This document shows positions 18,558 through 26,799 of a stretch of 64,000 nucleotides of DNA, piece by piece. The notes under the pieces are model-generated. The model did no database searches, had not been told where the DNA came from, and saw only the letters and a program-made list of their open reading frames with translations. A program made the translations under genes and the position numbers. How positions within the stretch are numbered: the stretch's first letter is position 1; every line of letters begins with the position of its first letter. The stretch comes from Hyella patelloides LEGE 07179 (GTDB taxonomy: Bacteria > Cyanobacteriota > Cyanobacteriia > Cyanobacteriales > Xenococcaceae), in NCBI RefSeq assembly GCF_900659865.1, contig NZ_LR213770.1, positions 1 through 64,000 of the forward strand. The letters are read 5' to 3'.

Positions 18558-18779
18558 ATGTTAGTAATTAGTTTACTTATTTTCTCAATATGCATAAGAA
18601 TAATTCTCTTAAGTATTCATGACGATGATGAAATTCATCAAATGGTCGCTTTTTTATCAAGTTTAATTACTCTAGTATGTGTTTATATTTTAATTCCAAT
18701 TGTACTTAAAATTTTTTTAGGAATATTATTTATAACTGTTGGGCATAAAATATTTCCTACTCATATTATTTCGAGATAA
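18558..18779 (+). CDS. Small membrane protein
   Basis: The 73-residue product has two hydrophobic segments (about 2-18 and 29-62) separated by an acidic HDDDEIHQ loop. No family is recognised. GGAG at 18545-18548 is a good ribosome site. It follows the 114-residue gene closely in the same direction. The HDDDEIH group could bind a cation, but this is speculation. Confidence 0.5.
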   Translation: MLVISLLIFSICIRIILLSIHDDDEIHQMVAFLSSLITLVCVYILIPIVLKIFLGILFITVGHKIFPTHIISR

Positions 18780-19102
18780 ATAGCGATCGCTGGTTAGTTA
18801 CTGGTTATTAATTATTAATTACTAGGTTAGTGTAAATTTTCTAGTCTAATTACTTTTTATTATTAGTGATTTTGGGTGAAATCTGAGATTAAATATATTT
18901 AGGAATTAATTATATCCATCATAGTTTTAATTTATGCATTGATTTTTGTCAATATCAATCATAATTATTATATAAATACACTAAAGAAAAAATAACTTAA
19001 AAAATAGTAAAAAATGCCGATAAAAATCAGGGATTTGTAGCTAAAATTACTGTTAATAAAAATAGTTTTAATTAACTTAAAAGATAGTGAGAAAAAAGAG
19101 AA
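18780..19102. promoter_or_regulatory. AT-rich region upstream of feoB
   Basis: These 323 bp without a gene lead into feoB. An AT-rich stretch around 18955-18980 (TCAATATCAATCATAATTAT and on) loosely resembles a Fur box and would fit iron control of feo genes. The match is weak. No other structure stands out. Confidence 0.3.
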
Positions 19103-19729
19103 ATGGATTGTCACGATTGTCATCAAACTTGTCAACCTAAAAACCAGAAAAAGGGGTGGAAATTATTTGGTATTAACTCCAGAAAATCGGTAAAAAATAA
19201 TATTGATCGCGACTCTCAAACCAATGTTGCTTTGGTAGGTTTGCCCAACGTAGGTAAAAGTTTATTATTTAACCTCTTAACTGGTACTTACGTTACGGTT
19301 TCTAACTATCCAGGTACTACTGTAGAAGTTGCCAAAGGAAATAGGATAATTGCAGGAGAATCAGTAACTTTTTTTGATACACCAGGAATGTATTCTCTGA
19401 TCCCCATTACCGAAGAAGAAAGCGTTACCAGAGATTTGATTATGAACGAAAACGTGAATCTAGTAATTCACATAGTTGATGCCAAAAATTTGGGTAGAAT
19501 GCTTAACCTTACTTTGCAATTAATTGAAGCTCAATTACCCGTGTTACTGGTAGTGAACATGATTGACGAAGCAGCTAAATTGGGTATTTGGATAGATGAA
19601 AATCAATTAGCTCACAAATTGTGTATTCCTGTTGTCACTACCGAAGCAACGCAAAAAGTGGGACTGAAAAAATTAATCGCCAAGGTAGCGGATTATGTCC
19701 AATCAACTCCTGTATTATTCACCTATTGA
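19103..19729 (+). CDS. feoB: FeoB N-terminal GTPase part (split feoB)
   Basis: This encodes the cytosolic G domain of the ferrous iron transporter FeoB. The GTPase motifs are clear: G1 GLPNVGKS, the VSNYPGTT switch I region, G3 DTPG, and G4 NMID. A short Cys-rich head MDCHDCHQTC may bind metal. Translation stops after 208 residues at VADYVQSTPVLFTY. The continuation of a normal FeoB is in another frame, starting at 19695 with a 35-bp overlap. It is either a true two-protein FeoB, a frameshifted gene, or one joined by ribosomal frameshifting. Confidence 0.9.
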   Translation: MDCHDCHQTCQPKNQKKGWKLFGINSRKSVKNNIDRDSQTNVALVGLPNVGKSLLFNLLTGTYVTVSNYPGTTVEVAKGNRIIAGESVTFFDTPGMYSLIPITEEESVTRDLIMNENVNLVIHIVDAKNLGRMLNLTLQLIEAQLPVLLVVNMIDEAAKLGIWIDENQLAHKLCIPVVTTEATQKVGLKKLIAKVADYVQSTPVLFTY

Positions 19730-21137
19730 AACTGCAATTAACCGTATTGAGTCTTTACTCGAAGATCCCTTAGAAAGTAAAATTTCACGGCGCAGCATCG
19801 CTTTATTGCTACTGCAAAAAGACCCAGTATTGAGATCGCAGTTGCAGGAAAAAACTTATTTTTCAGAGATTGAGCGGATTGTTGCTGATACTGAAGCCTA
19901 TTTTTCAGAATCTTTGTCTTCGGTAATAGCTGAATCCCGCCATAAACGAGCAATGGCAATTGAACAGGATATTACCATTCAGCCACAGCAGCAAAGAGCT
20001 TTTAAAAATGAGTGGCTGCATAAGTTAACAGTTCATCCCGTGACAGGTGTTCCTATTCTGGCTCTGGTTCTTTACTATGGTGTGTATCAATTTGTGGGGG
20101 TATTCGGTGGCGGAACTTTAGTCGATGGCATTGAAGGTTTTTTTGAGTCTCACATTAATCCCTTTGTAAATACTATTGTTGCTGCTATTTTTCCCTGGCA
20201 GGTTATTCAAGATTTGTTTGCTAACGATTACGGCATCATTACTTTAGGAATTCGTTATGCTGTCGCTATTGTATTACCTGTTGTCGCCACTTTCTTTTTA
20301 ATGTTTTCCCTGTTGGAAGATAGCGGTTATTTACCCCGTCTGTCTTTATTAATAGATCGTTTTTTTAAAACCATTGGACTTTCAGGGCGATCGATTATTC
20401 CTTTAATTTTAGGGCTGGGCTGCGGAACAATGGCAACTTTGGTTACTCGCACCTTAGAAAGTAAACGAGAAAGAATTATTGCCACATTACTCTTAGCTTT
20501 AACTATTCCTTGCTCGGCGCAACTAGGGGTAATCTTAGGCTTGCTCTCTCAAGAACCCACCGCTTTACTTGTCTGGGCTACTGTGATGGTGGCAATCTTT
20601 TTAGGTATTGGTTTTTTGGCGGGAAAAATAGTACCAGGAAACGCATCTTGTTTCTACATGGAAATTCCTCCCTTAAGATTACCTCGTCCTCAAGCCATCC
20701 TAACTAAAACCTACGTGCGACTTAAATGGTATTTTGGGGAAATTTTACCCTTATTTATTTTCGCTTCGATCTTAATTTGGGCGGGTAAACTAACAGGATT
20801 ATTTGATGTTTTAGTCAGAGGATTAGAACCAGTAATGTTGTGGTTGGGATTACCCAAAGAAGCTGCACCTACCTTTTTATATGGTTTTTTCCGTCGTGAT
20901 TACGGGGCAGCAGGAATGTTCGACTTGCACTCTTCAGGAATTTTAGCAGGTCAACAATTAGTTGTTGCAGCAGTAACTTTAACCCTATTTATTCCTTGTG
21001 TTGCCCAACTGCAATTTATGTTTAAAGAAAGAGGTGTTAAAAAGACAATCGCGATCGCGATTTTTGTAGTTTTCTTTGCTTTTTCTTTGGGCTATCTTCT
21101 CAATCAATTATTAACTATTATGGAGCTGAGTTTTTAA
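19695..21137 (+). CDS. feoB: FeoB C-terminal membrane part (split feoB)
   Basis: This 480-residue ORF carries the rest of FeoB: a helical linker (YYSPIETAINRIESLLEDP) then Gate and membrane domains with about eight TM helices, including LGLGCGTMATLVTRTLESKRER and the IPCSAQLGV and FIPCVAQLQ cysteine motifs. It has its own ATG and an AAGG nine bases upstream (19682-19685), so independent translation is plausible. The first residues would continue directly from the G-domain end of a single-chain FeoB. feoA follows after 1 bp. Confidence 0.92.
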   Translation: MSNQLLYYSPIETAINRIESLLEDPLESKISRRSIALLLLQKDPVLRSQLQEKTYFSEIERIVADTEAYFSESLSSVIAESRHKRAMAIEQDITIQPQQQRAFKNEWLHKLTVHPVTGVPILALVLYYGVYQFVGVFGGGTLVDGIEGFFESHINPFVNTIVAAIFPWQVIQDLFANDYGIITLGIRYAVAIVLPVVATFFLMFSLLEDSGYLPRLSLLIDRFFKTIGLSGRSIIPLILGLGCGTMATLVTRTLESKRERIIATLLLALTIPCSAQLGVILGLLSQEPTALLVWATVMVAIFLGIGFLAGKIVPGNASCFYMEIPPLRLPRPQAILTKTYVRLKWYFGEILPLFIFASILIWAGKLTGLFDVLVRGLEPVMLWLGLPKEAAPTFLYGFFRRDYGAAGMFDLHSSGILAGQQLVVAAVTLTLFIPCVAQLQFMFKERGVKKTIAIAIFVVFFAFSLGYLLNQLLTIMELSF

Positions 21138-21138
21138 A

Positions 21139-21396
21139 ATGCTTACTCAAGGTTTTTCCGTTCACTATTCTCCCTTAGATTATTTAGGAACTAAAACTCA
21201 AGGGGTGATTACTGCTATTAAAAATAAAGACGAAAAAATTGTCAAAAAACTTTTAGCAATGGGAGTACATAAAGGAATGCAAATTACCTTAGAACAGAAA
21301 TTTCCTTCTTTTATAATTAGAGTTGGTCGAACTAGAATTGCGATCGATAAAAATATTGCTAGCTCGATTAGTGTTAGGGTCACGACAAGAAATTAG
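21139..21396 (+). CDS. feoA: FeoA, ferrous iron transport accessory protein
   Basis: FeoA is a small SH3-like cytosolic protein needed for FeoB activity. The 85-residue product shows the pattern AIKNKDEKIVKKLLAMGVHKGMQITLEQKFP...IRVGRTRIAIDKNIASSI. It starts one base after the feoB stop, so coupling is likely. Here feoA lies downstream of feoB, while many bacteria have it upstream. The operon would supply iron for nitrogenase clusters. Confidence 0.88.
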   Translation: MLTQGFSVHYSPLDYLGTKTQGVITAIKNKDEKIVKKLLAMGVHKGMQITLEQKFPSFIIRVGRTRIAIDKNIASSISVRVTTRN

Positions 21397-21439
21397 TCGT
21401 AAAGTGGGCAATGCCCACCTCACTATTATTCTAATGAAT

Positions 21440-21655
21440 TTAATCAACAGCAATTGCTACATCTGTAGCTTTAACCAAAGCATAGACTTCTTTACCTTCT
21501 GCTAAACTAAGTCTTTCTGCTGAAGATTTAGTAATTATAGAAACTACTTCAACCCCAGGTGCTATTTCTAAAGTTATTTCAGCATTAACTGCTCCTAATT
21601 CGATCTTTTTAACTGTACCTTTGAAAGTATTGCGAGTGCTTAATTTCATATCCAA
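21440..21655 (-). CDS. mop: Mop-domain molybdate-binding protein (molbindin)
   Basis: The 71-residue protein is a single Mop/TOBE domain: LSTRNTFKGTVKKIELGAVNAEITLEIAPGVEVVSIITKSSAERLSLAEGKEVYALVKATDV is the region concerned. Such molbindins form hexamers that store or buffer molybdate. It is divergent from modA, sharing an 80-bp promoter region with an inverted repeat (21666-21692). Its place in a nif-mod neighbourhood supports a role in molybdenum supply for FeMo-co. Confidence 0.9.
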   Translation of the reverse strand: MDMKLSTRNTFKGTVKKIELGAVNAEITLEIAPGVEVVSIITKSSAERLSLAEGKEVYALVKATDVAIAVD

Positions 21656-21665
21656 ACCTCTTGCT

Positions 21666-21692
21666 ATTTGAATGAAAATATTATATTCAAAT
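21666..21692. promoter_or_regulatory. Inverted repeat in the mop-modA divergent promoter
   Basis: ATTTGAAT (21666-21673) and ATTCAAAT (21685-21692) are perfect inverted 8-mers separated by 11 bp, between the divergent mop and modA starts. The spacing and place fit an operator for a dimeric regulator. No regulator of the ModE type is visible in the window. Confidence 0.45.
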
Positions 21693-21735
21693 CAAATTTT
21701 ATCATTATAGGTTTGTTTTTTGGAGAATCTTAATT

Positions 21736-22587
21736 ATGAAAAAACAAAAAAAAATATTATACTTTTTAAGTCTTAGTATCTTATCCTTATTTTTAATAGT
21801 AGGATGCGATCGCCTAAGTAATATTAGCCTAGAAAAACCCAGTATTGCTACTCCATCAACTCAATTAACTGTATCAGCAGCAGCTAGCTTAAAAAATGTT
21901 ATGGAAGAAATTGAGCCTATTTATCAGCAGAAGCACCCTGAAACCGAAATTATCTACAATTTTGCTTCTTCTGGTTCATTACAACGTCAAATCGAACAGG
22001 GCGCACCTGTAGATGTTTTTATTTCTGCTGCAACCAATCAAATAGATGCTTTAGAAAAACAGGATTTATTACTAATAGAAACTCGCCAAGATTTATTGAA
22101 AAATCAAATGGTTTTAGTTACTCCTGAAAGTCATGCTAAAAACGATCTTAAGATCGATAATTTTGAGGATTTAACTACCAAAGAAATAACTATGATCGCT
22201 CTGGGCGAACCAGAAAGCGTTCCTGCGGGTAAATATGCCCAAGAAGTCTTAACTTCTTTTGAGATTGCCGACAAAGTAAATTCTAAAGCTGTTTACGGTA
22301 AAGATGTTCGTCAAGTTCTCAATTACGTCGCTACGGGTAACGTTGATGCAGGGATTGTTTATCGTACTGATGCTCAAGTTTCTGATAATGTCCAAATAGT
22401 AGCTACCGCCCCAGAAACCAGCCATTCCCCCGTCATTTATCCTATCGCAGTAATGAAAGATAGCGATAACTCAGAAGCAGCAACTCAACTAATAGAGTTT
22501 TTAACCACCCCCGAAGCCCAAGCAGTATTTAAAGAGCATGGGTTTGTGTCGGTTGTTAGTCCCGTCAAGCGGGATCGAGATAGTTAG
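21736..22587 (+). CDS. modA: ModA, molybdate-binding lipoprotein
   Basis: ModA captures molybdate for the ModBC transporter. The 283-residue precursor has a lipoprotein signal with lipobox ending at Cys24 (LFLIVGC). Family motifs are LTVSAAASLKNVMEEI, FASSGSLQRQIEQGAPVDVFISAA and VNYVATGNVDAGIVYRTDA (approximate). The last eleven codons (VVSPVKRDRDS) and the approach to the stop are made by a dispersed repeat at 22555-22585, the exact reverse complement of the one before nifX. The native C-terminus has thus been replaced. Confidence 0.95.
   Translation: MKKQKKILYFLSLSILSLFLIVGCDRLSNISLEKPSIATPSTQLTVSAAASLKNVMEEIEPIYQQKHPETEIIYNFASSGSLQRQIEQGAPVDVFISAATNQIDALEKQDLLLIETRQDLLKNQMVLVTPESHAKNDLKIDNFEDLTTKEITMIALGEPESVPAGKYAQEVLTSFEIADKVNSKAVYGKDVRQVLNYVATGNVDAGIVYRTDAQVSDNVQIVATAPETSHSPVIYPIAVMKDSDNSEAATQLIEFLTTPEAQAVFKEHGFVSVVSPVKRDRDS
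22555..22585 (-). repeat. Dispersed CCCGCTTGACGGG repeat forming the modA 3' end
   Basis: These 31 bp are the exact reverse complement of 13677-13707. They are read in frame as the last codons of modA, with the stop completed just outside by TAG. TAGTTAG heptads follow. Confidence 0.9.
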
Positions 22588-22661
22588 TAGTTAGTCATTA
22601 ATTATTGGTTATTGATACAAATAACAAAAGACGAAAAACAAAGAAAAAAAGCACAAAATTT

Positions 22662-23258
22662 ATGAATATCCCAACCCTAAAACGCGACTGGAAAGCATAT
22701 TATGATGCCATAGCTAATCGTCCACCAAGAAAAACGATTTTGACAGCCCTTGCTGCTTTTAAAGAGTCAGGAATAGCGATCGATCTTGGTTGTGGAGATG
22801 GTAGAGATACAGTAGAAATGTTACGACATGATTGGGCAGTATTGGCGATCGATCGAGAACTAGATGCAATTACCCGCTTACTAGCTCGTCCTAATATTAA
22901 TACCCTGCAATTAACTACTCAAGTAGCTAGCTTTGAAGAGTTACAGCTTCCCCAATCAGTAAATTTAATCAATGCCAGCTTTTCTTTACCCTTTTGCTCG
23001 ACCTCCGCTTTTCCTAACTTATGGAACAAGATATTTAATTCTTTAGTGACTGGTGGTAGATTTTGCGGACATTTATTTGGAAATCGCGATTCTTGGGGCG
23101 ATAGTGAGTTAGTTAATTGTTTTACGCGATCTCAAGTAGAAACCTTACTCAAACCCTACGCAATTGAACTACTTGAAGAAGAAGAACATCCAGGCAAAAC
23201 CCCTCTGGGAGAAGATAGAGACTGGCACATTTTTCATATTGTTGCCAGGAAAAAATAA
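22662..23258 (+). CDS. Class I SAM-dependent methyltransferase
   Basis: The 198-residue protein has the SAM-binding motif IDLGCGDGRDTVEML and a second acidic turn LAIDRELDAI, then NASFSLPFC and VTGGRFCGHLFG, typical of TehB-like small methyltransferases. The ATG at 22662 (MNIPTLKRDWKAYYDAI) is preferred; the in-frame upstream start gives only a Lys-rich repeat translation. Its position between modA and modBC is odd because it has no known molybdate role; perhaps it was inserted. The substrate cannot be told from sequence. Confidence 0.8.
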   Translation: MNIPTLKRDWKAYYDAIANRPPRKTILTALAAFKESGIAIDLGCGDGRDTVEMLRHDWAVLAIDRELDAITRLLARPNINTLQLTTQVASFEELQLPQSVNLINASFSLPFCSTSAFPNLWNKIFNSLVTGGRFCGHLFGNRDSWGDSELVNCFTRSQVETLLKPYAIELLEEEEHPGKTPLGEDRDWHIFHIVARKK

Positions 23259-23279
23259 TTTTATTCTTTATTGTACGAG

Positions 23280-23357
23280 CGAACGGGCGTTCCCTAAAGG
23301 ACTCGCTTTCCTAAAGGACTCGCTTCGCATCGCGCATCGCGCATCGCGCCCCTACCA
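23280..23357. repeat. CTAAAGGACTCGC and GCATCGC repeats before modBC
   Basis: Two direct copies of YCCTAAAGGACTCGCTT (from 23291 and 23308) are followed by three to four GCATCGC heptads (about 23327-23349). They fill the spacer between the methyltransferase gene and modBC. Confidence 0.75.
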
Positions 23358-23361
23358 AATA

Positions 23362-25188
23362 ATGACTGACTTAACCCCCATCTGGATATCTCTCAAAACT
23401 GCTACTACTGCCACGGTAATTACTTTTTTCCTGGGCATTATGGCAGCGCGGTGGATGTTGGGCTATCGAGGTAAATCTAAAGGATTAATTGAAGGTTTAT
23501 TAACTGCCCCTTTGGTACTTCCTCCTACAGTAGTGGGTTTTTTATTATTGCTGCTATTCGGTAGAAATGGATTTATCGGTCAAATCTTAGATTATTTTGG
23601 CGTTACAGTTATTTTCTCTTGGTATGCTACCGTTATCGCCTCAACAGTGGTAGCTTTTCCCTTGATGTATAAGACTGCTTCAGGAGCATTCAAACAGATC
23701 GATGCTAGTTTAATTGCCTGTGCCAGAACCCTTGGAGCTTCAGAATGGCTAATTTTCTGGCGAATTATGTTGCCTTTAGCTAGACCTGGGTTAATTGCTG
23801 GTACTTTACTCGCTTTTGCTCGCGCTTTAGGCGAATTTGGCGCAACTTTAATGTTAGCTGGTTCGATTCCTGGTAAAACTGAGACAATTCCCATTGCAAT
23901 TTTCTTTGCTGCTGAAGGTGGGGCGATGGATCGAGCGTTGCTGCTGGTAATTATTATGCTGGTGATTTCTCTGGGGGTAATTACGGCGGTTAATTATGGT
24001 ACAGAAGTAAATGGGGATTACAAATCAAAACCTGGTAGGGGCAGGCTGTTCGCCCTATGCCCTAAGATGTCGGCAAAACGCAAAAAACCTCTAGATTATC
24101 CCGTACCCCAAGCCAAAATCGAATTAATTGTCGATATCCAAAAACAGCTACCAGGCTTTTTACTAGATGTCTCTTTTCAAACAGATCAAACGCCGTTAGG
24201 ATTGCTTGGTGCTTCTGGCGCGGGTAAAAGTCTGATTTTGCGATGTATTGCTGGATTGGATAGTCCAGATCGAGGACGTATTGTTTTAAATGGTAAAGTA
24301 TTATTTGATTCGGAGCGAGGCATTAATCTACCGCCACGAGATCGCCCCTGTGGTTTTTTGTTTCAAAATTATGCTCTGTTTCCCCATCTAACTATCGCGG
24401 AAAATATTGCCTTTGGGATGCAGTCAGGAAAATCTCGGCGGGAAATCAAACAAGAAGTAGAAAAACAATTAATCGCCGTAGACTTACCAGGAATTAGCGA
24501 TCGCTATCCTGGAGAAATTTCGGGAGGACAACAGCAAAGAGTCGCATTAGCCAGAGCTAAAGCAAGTGAACCAGGGATAATGCTATTAGATGAGCCTTTT
24601 TCAGCTTTAGATACCTATTTACGTGATAAACAAGAAAAACTTCTCAGAAATAATCTGATTCGCTATCAAGGAGTGACTCTATTTATTACCCATAACTTAG
24701 AAGAAGCTTATCGGGTATGTCCTCAACTGTTAGTAGTAGATCGGGGAGAAGCGATCGCTAATGGCATAAAACAAGATATATTTGAGCATCCCCGTAATTT
24801 CAGAACCGCCCAATTAACTGGCTGTAAAAACTTTTCCCGCGCCGTAGCCATATCAGAAGGTCAAGTAAAGGCGATCGATTGGAATTGTATCTTAGAAGTA
24901 ATCGAACCCGTACCAAAATCCCTGGAATATGTAGGAATTCGCGCCCATCAACTAATTTTTCCCGATACAGACAACGAAGCAAATACTTTCTCTTGTTGGT
25001 TAGCCACAATCAGCGAAACCCAACACCGCATGACTTTGTATCTCAAATTAAACCAACCTGCTGATAGTCCTGAAGATTATCATTTACAAGCGGAAGTTTT
25101 TAAAGAAAAATGGCTGGAATTAAAAGATCGTCCCTTCCCCTGGAAAATTCAACTCAATTCATTACGAATTATGCTTCTTTCAGCTTAA
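23362..25188 (+). CDS. modB: ModBC fusion, molybdate ABC permease-ATPase
   Basis: One 608-residue chain joins the ModB permease and ModC ATPase. Start ATG at 23362 (MTDLTPIWISLKTATTATV); a longer frame overlapping the methyltransferase gene is discarded. ModB (about 1-220) has five to six TM segments and the EAA-type loop before EFGATLMLAGSIPGKTETIP. ModC (about 245-608) shows Walker A GASGAGKS, signature SGGQQQRVALARA and Walker B IMLLDEPFSALD. Such fusions are common in cyanobacteria. The linker KSKPGRGRLFALCPKMSAK is encoded by GTAGGGGC...GCCCTA repeat DNA (about 24036-24064), a further repeat inside a frame. Confidence 0.95.
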   Translation: MTDLTPIWISLKTATTATVITFFLGIMAARWMLGYRGKSKGLIEGLLTAPLVLPPTVVGFLLLLLFGRNGFIGQILDYFGVTVIFSWYATVIASTVVAFPLMYKTASGAFKQIDASLIACARTLGASEWLIFWRIMLPLARPGLIAGTLLAFARALGEFGATLMLAGSIPGKTETIPIAIFFAAEGGAMDRALLLVIIMLVISLGVITAVNYGTEVNGDYKSKPGRGRLFALCPKMSAKRKKPLDYPVPQAKIELIVDIQKQLPGFLLDVSFQTDQTPLGLLGASGAGKSLILRCIAGLDSPDRGRIVLNGKVLFDSERGINLPPRDRPCGFLFQNYALFPHLTIAENIAFGMQSGKSRREIKQEVEKQLIAVDLPGISDRYPGEISGGQQQRVALARAKASEPGIMLLDEPFSALDTYLRDKQEKLLRNNLIRYQGVTLFITHNLEEAYRVCPQLLVVDRGEAIANGIKQDIFEHPRNFRTAQLTGCKNFSRAVAISEGQVKAIDWNCILEVIEPVPKSLEYVGIRAHQLIFPDTDNEANTFSCWLATISETQHRMTLYLKLNQPADSPEDYHLQAEVFKEKWLELKDRPFPWKIQLNSLRIMLLSA

Positions 25189-25622
25189 TATTTGAAATCA
25201 AAAATAAAGGAGCTTCGCTCCTAGCTATAAGCTATAAGCTATAAGCGCGATTGCCAGTCAAACAGGGTAGACGACCCTACTCGATTGTAGACAACGCAAA
25301 GGCGTAATCGTCTTGAATTCAGTAGCGTGATTGTTGGAAGAGCCGTTAAGTACAAAGCTATTAGCAAGCGAAGCTGTTAGCAAGCGAGCTTTAAGAAGAT
25401 AAAGAAATTAAAAAATCTCAATCAGTATAGTGAAATGTTAATGAATTTGTCATTATTTGTAGTCAAATACAGTAAAAAAAATTAAGAATGTAGTGTAACC
25501 CTTGACTATATTCTTAATAACTATTATGGCTATCTACTTCAGTAGATTATTTTTATAGGGACAAATCAATTTTTGCCCCCACAATTTAAATTTACCTTTA
25601 GTAATCACTAGAGATATCAGCT
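25189..25622. other. Gene-free stretch with heptad repeats
   Basis: No gene seen in these 434 bp. A tandem CTATAAG heptad, three units, lies near 25223-25244. A pair of near repeats around TTAGCAAGCGAAGCTG and TTAGCAAGCGAGC lies at 25360-25392. It separates convergent modBC and pstS. No clear terminator with a U-run was found. Confidence 0.6.
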
Positions 25623-26711
25623 TTATTGATTAGCTACAACTTCTTGTTGCACGGTTTGAACAACTCGCTGTTCTACATCTGTGGGAAGAGAAATATAACC
25701 TAGTTGTTCGGCATATTCATCTCCACTATTTAAAGCCCAGTCAATCATACCCTGTATAGCTTCTGCTTTATTAGGATCGTCATACTCAGGGTAAAGTAAT
25801 AGCCAGGTTAAACCAGCTATGGGGTAAGCTTCGGGATTGGCAGGGTCGGGTACAGTTAGCGCGAAATCTTCAGGGATAGTTTCTCCCTCAAAAACTAAAG
25901 ATGCTGCTTCAGGAGAAGGTGCAATGATATTACCTGATTGATTTTCAATTGCTGCTGCGGAGATACCATTTTCTGTAGCATAGGCATATTCTACGTAGCC
26001 AATTCCGCCTTCAGTTTGTAACACCTGAGCAGATATACCTTCGTTTCCTTTTGCGCCAATACCTGTAGGCCATTCTACAGTTTTGTCTGCGCCTCCCTGC
26101 CAATTAGGACAAGCTGCTGCAATATGGTTAGTAAATAAGAAAGTGGTTCCGCTACCGTCAGAACGATGTATCCAGCTAATAGGAGTATCGGGTAAGCTAG
26201 CGGTAGGGTTAGCTTCAGTAATTGCAGGATCGTTCCAACTACTAATATCGCCATTAACAATGCCACAGTAAACATCGCGGGGTAATTCTAAATTTTCTAC
26301 TCCAGGTAAGTTGTATGCAAATACCACACTGCCAGCAACCATCGGTACTTGTATGGGAGGTTGTCCATAAGTTTGCTCAAAAGTTTGACGCTCTTCATCG
26401 CTTAAGGGTGCATCAGAAGCACCAAAATCCACTGTACCTTCAAGATACTGGTTTACTCCAGCACCACTACCAACAGACTGATAGCTAATTTGAGTATCAG
26501 GATTTTGTTTGTTGTATTCGGAGAACCAACGTTGATACAAAGGAGCAGGAAAAGATGCACCTGCACCAGATAAACTTATACCCTGAGCATTGGCAACTGG
26601 TGTAGAAATATTAGCTCTATTAGAAGAAATATCTATATTTTGGGCAACCACTGCTAAAGATAAAGCTGATACTAAAGTTATGCAAAAATTTCGTTTAGTT
26701 TTAGAAATCAT
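25623..26711 (-). CDS. pstS: PstS, phosphate-binding protein
   Basis: This is the periplasmic phosphate receptor of the Pst ABC transporter. The 362-residue precursor has a signal peptide (about 1-27). The phosphate-site loops are GAGASFPAPLYQRW, SVGSGAGVNQYL, DFGASDAPL and HRSDGSGTTFLFTNHI. No other pst gene is nearby, so it is a solitary pstS. Two direct repeats resembling a Pho box lie 59-77 bp upstream of its start. Confidence 0.95.
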   Translation of the reverse strand: MISKTKRNFCITLVSALSLAVVAQNIDISSNRANISTPVANAQGISLSGAGASFPAPLYQRWFSEYNKQNPDTQISYQSVGSGAGVNQYLEGTVDFGASDAPLSDEERQTFEQTYGQPPIQVPMVAGSVVFAYNLPGVENLELPRDVYCGIVNGDISSWNDPAITEANPTASLPDTPISWIHRSDGSGTTFLFTNHIAAACPNWQGGADKTVEWPTGIGAKGNEGISAQVLQTEGGIGYVEYAYATENGISAAAIENQSGNIIAPSPEAASLVFEGETIPEDFALTVPDPANPEAYPIAGLTWLLLYPEYDDPNKAEAIQGMIDWALNSGDEYAEQLGYISLPTDVEQRVVQTVQQEVVANQ

Positions 26712-26769
26712 CTATTTTGAGTGTAATGTTTATTGAATTATTTTCTGATAGATAAACGATATTTGATTT

Positions 26770-26788
26770 AGGTAAAGAGAAATTTAAG
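26770..26788 (-). promoter_or_regulatory. Candidate Pho box upstream of pstS
   Basis: Read on the minus strand, CTTAAATT-TCT-CTTTACCT gives two 8-mers with a 3-bp spacer, the arrangement of cyanobacterial PhoB/SphR sites (tandem YTTAACYW-like units). It lies on the coding-strand side upstream of pstS. A preceding ACTTATAA could be a third, weaker unit. Confidence 0.5.
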
Positions 26789-26799
26789 ACTTTATAAGT

